Positions 24,097-25,467 of a stretch of DNA of 25,467 nucleotides are shown piece by piece. Origin of the DNA: Actinomycetes bacterium. Lineage in GTDB: Bacteria > Actinomycetota > Actinomycetes > Mycobacteriales > Mycobacteriaceae. The translations under genes and the position numbers were made by a program. The notes under the pieces are model-generated. The model had not been told where the DNA came from and searched no databases. It saw only the letters and a program-made list of their open reading frames with translations. The stretch is taken from NCBI GenBank assembly GCA_023404955.1, contig JAEXZY010000017.1, positions 1 to 25,467 of the forward strand, given 5' to 3'. Each line of letters opens with the position of its first letter. Position 1 is the stretch's first letter.

Positions 24097-24106
24097 ACCT
24101 TAAGGT
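24097..24106. promoter_or_regulatory. Palindrome giving a Shine-Dalgarno sequence on both strands
   Basis: ACCTTAAGGT is a perfect 10-bp palindrome in the 23-nt space between two divergent start codons. AAGGT lies 7 nt before the plus-strand ATG at 24114 and 6 nt before the minus-strand ATG at 24090, so one element supplies ribosome binding for both genes. It could also be an operator. Confidence 0.55.
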
Positions 24107-24113
24107 GGGGTCC

Positions 24114-25467
24114 ATGCCGATCTCGCAGCCGCCCCTTCGCGGCCGGGCGGCCGAGTGCGCACTCCTCGACGAGACCGTCGCCGCGGTGAAGCCCGGCACC
24201 TGCCGGGTGCTGGTGCTGCGGGGTGAGGCGGGCGCGGGCAAGACTGCGCTCCTCGACTACGTCGGTACGCGTGCTGAAAACTTCTGCCGAATCGGCGTTT
24301 CGGGTGTGCAGTCGGACATGGAGCTGGCGTATGCCGGCCTGCAGCAGCTGTGTGCGCCGCTGCTCGGTCACCTGGACGCGCTGCCCGCACCGCAACGCGA
24401 AGCCCTCGAAGTCGCCTTCGGACTGGGGTCCGGGCACACCCCCGACCGGTTCCTGGTCGGGCTCGCCGTACTCAGCCTCTTCGCCGCCGCGGCCGCCGAA
24501 CAGCCGCTGCTCGCCGTCGTCGACGACGCCCAGTGGCTCGATCAGGTGTCGCTGCAGACGCTGTCGTTCGTGGCGCGGCGACTGCTCGCCGAACCCGTGG
24601 CGCTGCTGTTCGGTGTGCGAGACCATCCCGAGTTGCTGGCCGGTCTGCCGGAACTGGCGGTGCTCGGCCTCTCGGATGCCGATGCCCGCGAGTTGCTGGA
24701 CTCCGTGATGTTCGCCGGACTGGACCCGCGGGTGCGCGACCGGGTGATCGCCGAGACGCGCGGGCTGCCGCTGGCGATCCTGGAGGTGCCGCGCAGCGTG
24801 TCGGCCGCCGAGCTGTCCGGCGGCTTCTGGATCGCAGGCAAGCGGTCGTCGCCCGCGGCCGTCGAGCAGACCTACGTCCGCCGCATCCGATCGCTGCCGT
24901 CGGACACGCAGCGGCTGCTGCTTCTCGCCGCTGCCGAACCGCTGGGCGACGCCGCGTTGTTCGTGCGCGCCGCCGAGCGACTCGCTGTGCCAGTGCCGGC
25001 TCTGGCGCCCGCCGAGGCTGACGGCCTGATCGATTTCGGCTCGCGAATGAGGTTCCACCACCCGTTGATCCGCTCGGCGGCCTACCGCGCGGGGGATCTG
25101 CCGAGCCGTCGCGAGGTGCACCGTGCGCTGGCGGGTGCGACCGATCCGCAGCTGGACCCCGACCGCAGAGCGTGGCACGCCGCGCAGGCTGCAGACGGCC
25201 CGGACGACGCCGTGGCCGCCGAGTTGGAGCGCTGCGCGGAGCGCGCGCAGACCAGGGGCGGGGTCGCCGCGGCGGCCACCTTTCTCGAACGGGCCACCGC
25301 ACTGACCGCCGACCCCGCGCTGCGGACCGCGCGGGCGCTGGCCGCGGCGCACGCCAAACGCGACGCCGCCGACACCGACGCGGCCGACGCGCTGCTCGCG
25401 GTGGCGGAACTGGCCGAGCTGACGCAGCTGCAGCAGGCACAGGTCGCGCGGCTGCGCGCCCAGATGC
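24114..25467 (+). CDS. LuxR-family ATPase transcriptional regulator (N-terminal part, runs off the window)
   Basis: The first 451 codons are visible and the frame is open to the right edge. The N-terminus has the AAA/STAND-type start LRGRAAECALLDETV, Walker A GEAGAGKT (37-44), and Walker B LLAVVDDAQWLD (about 132-143). Next come RGLPLAILEVPRSV and FHHPLIRSAAYR, typical of large LuxR regulators related to MalT/LAL proteins. The region after residue 370 is Ala-rich and helical, like the start of the TPR-type sensor part. The DNA-binding LuxR helix-turn-helix expected at the C-terminus is beyond the window, so family placement rests on the ATPase half. The ATG has AAGGTGG upstream. The signal it senses is unknown. 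Confidence 0.85.
   Translation, partial: MPISQPPLRGRAAECALLDETVAAVKPGTCRVLVLRGEAGAGKTALLDYVGTRAENFCRIGVSGVQSDMELAYAGLQQLCAPLLGHLDALPAPQREALEVAFGLGSGHTPDRFLVGLAVLSLFAAAAAEQPLLAVVDDAQWLDQVSLQTLSFVARRLLAEPVALLFGVRDHPELLAGLPELAVLGLSDADARELLDSVMFAGLDPRVRDRVIAETRGLPLAILEVPRSVSAAELSGGFWIAGKRSSPAAVEQTYVRRIRSLPSDTQRLLLLAAAEPLGDAALFVRAAERLAVPVPALAPAEADGLIDFGSRMRFHHPLIRSAAYRAGDLPSRREVHRALAGATDPQLDPDRRAWHAAQAADGPDDAVAAELERCAERAQTRGGVAAAATFLERATALTADPALRTARALAAAHAKRDAADTDAADALLAVAELAELTQLQQAQVARLRAQM

Overview
The window is a high-GC, densely packed actinobacterial chromosome segment. Gene order and protein sequences point to a Mycobacterium, most likely a rapid grower (Mycolicibacterium type). The backbone secD-secF-peptide-binding lipoprotein-apt-relA / ppiB / glyoxalase II-like-hisS / radical SAM (Rv2578c-like) / zinc peptidase (Rv2575c-like) / SRPBCC (Rv2574-like) matches, from memory, the M. 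tuberculosis Rv2587c-Rv2574 region. No tRNA, rRNA, CRISPR array, insertion sequence or phage gene was seen. The longest stretch without a gene is 15545-15814 (270 nt).

Layout. (1) 1-7154, plus strand: the 3' part of secD, secF, a family 5 solute-binding lipoprotein, apt and relA, tightly spaced and probably one transcription unit covering protein export, oligopeptide capture, purine salvage and (p)ppGpp metabolism. A perfect 18-bp inverted repeat (7190-7240) separates relA from the convergent cyclophilin gene ppiB. (2) 8277-10210, plus strand: a metallo-beta-lactamase fold hydrolase overlapping hisS by 4 nt. (3) 10217-15544, minus strand: a complete urea ABC transporter operon, urtA-B-C-D-E, with 4-nt stop/start overlaps at B/C, C/D and D/E, followed by a small two-helix membrane protein of unknown function. 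The leader of urtA has a -35/-10 pair and two matches to the mycobacterial GlnR half-site spacing, which fits nitrogen-limitation control. (4) 15815-18451: a small secreted MmpS-like protein (plus) and a HelD-type RNA polymerase recycling ATPase (minus). (5) 18507-19526, plus: an SPL-like radical SAM protein whose start lies 7 nt after a near-perfect mycobacterial SOS (LexA) box in the helD-radical SAM divergent space. (6) 19530-24090: a DUF885 putative metallopeptidase and a YpfJ-type zinc peptidase (minus), a type B carboxylesterase (plus) and an SRPBCC protein (minus). (7) 24114 to the right edge, plus: the N-terminal half of a probable LuxR-family ATPase regulator.

Relative to M. tuberculosis, the urt block, the two small unknown genes and helD sit between hisS and the Rv2578c homologue, where M. 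tuberculosis has dhaA (Rv2579). I see no convincing new multi-gene system. The points most worth following up are the SOS box beside helD, the unknown membrane protein at the tail of the urt operon, the putative GlnR control region, and the 23-nt divergent space at 24091-24113 whose palindrome supplies a ribosome-binding sequence on both strands.
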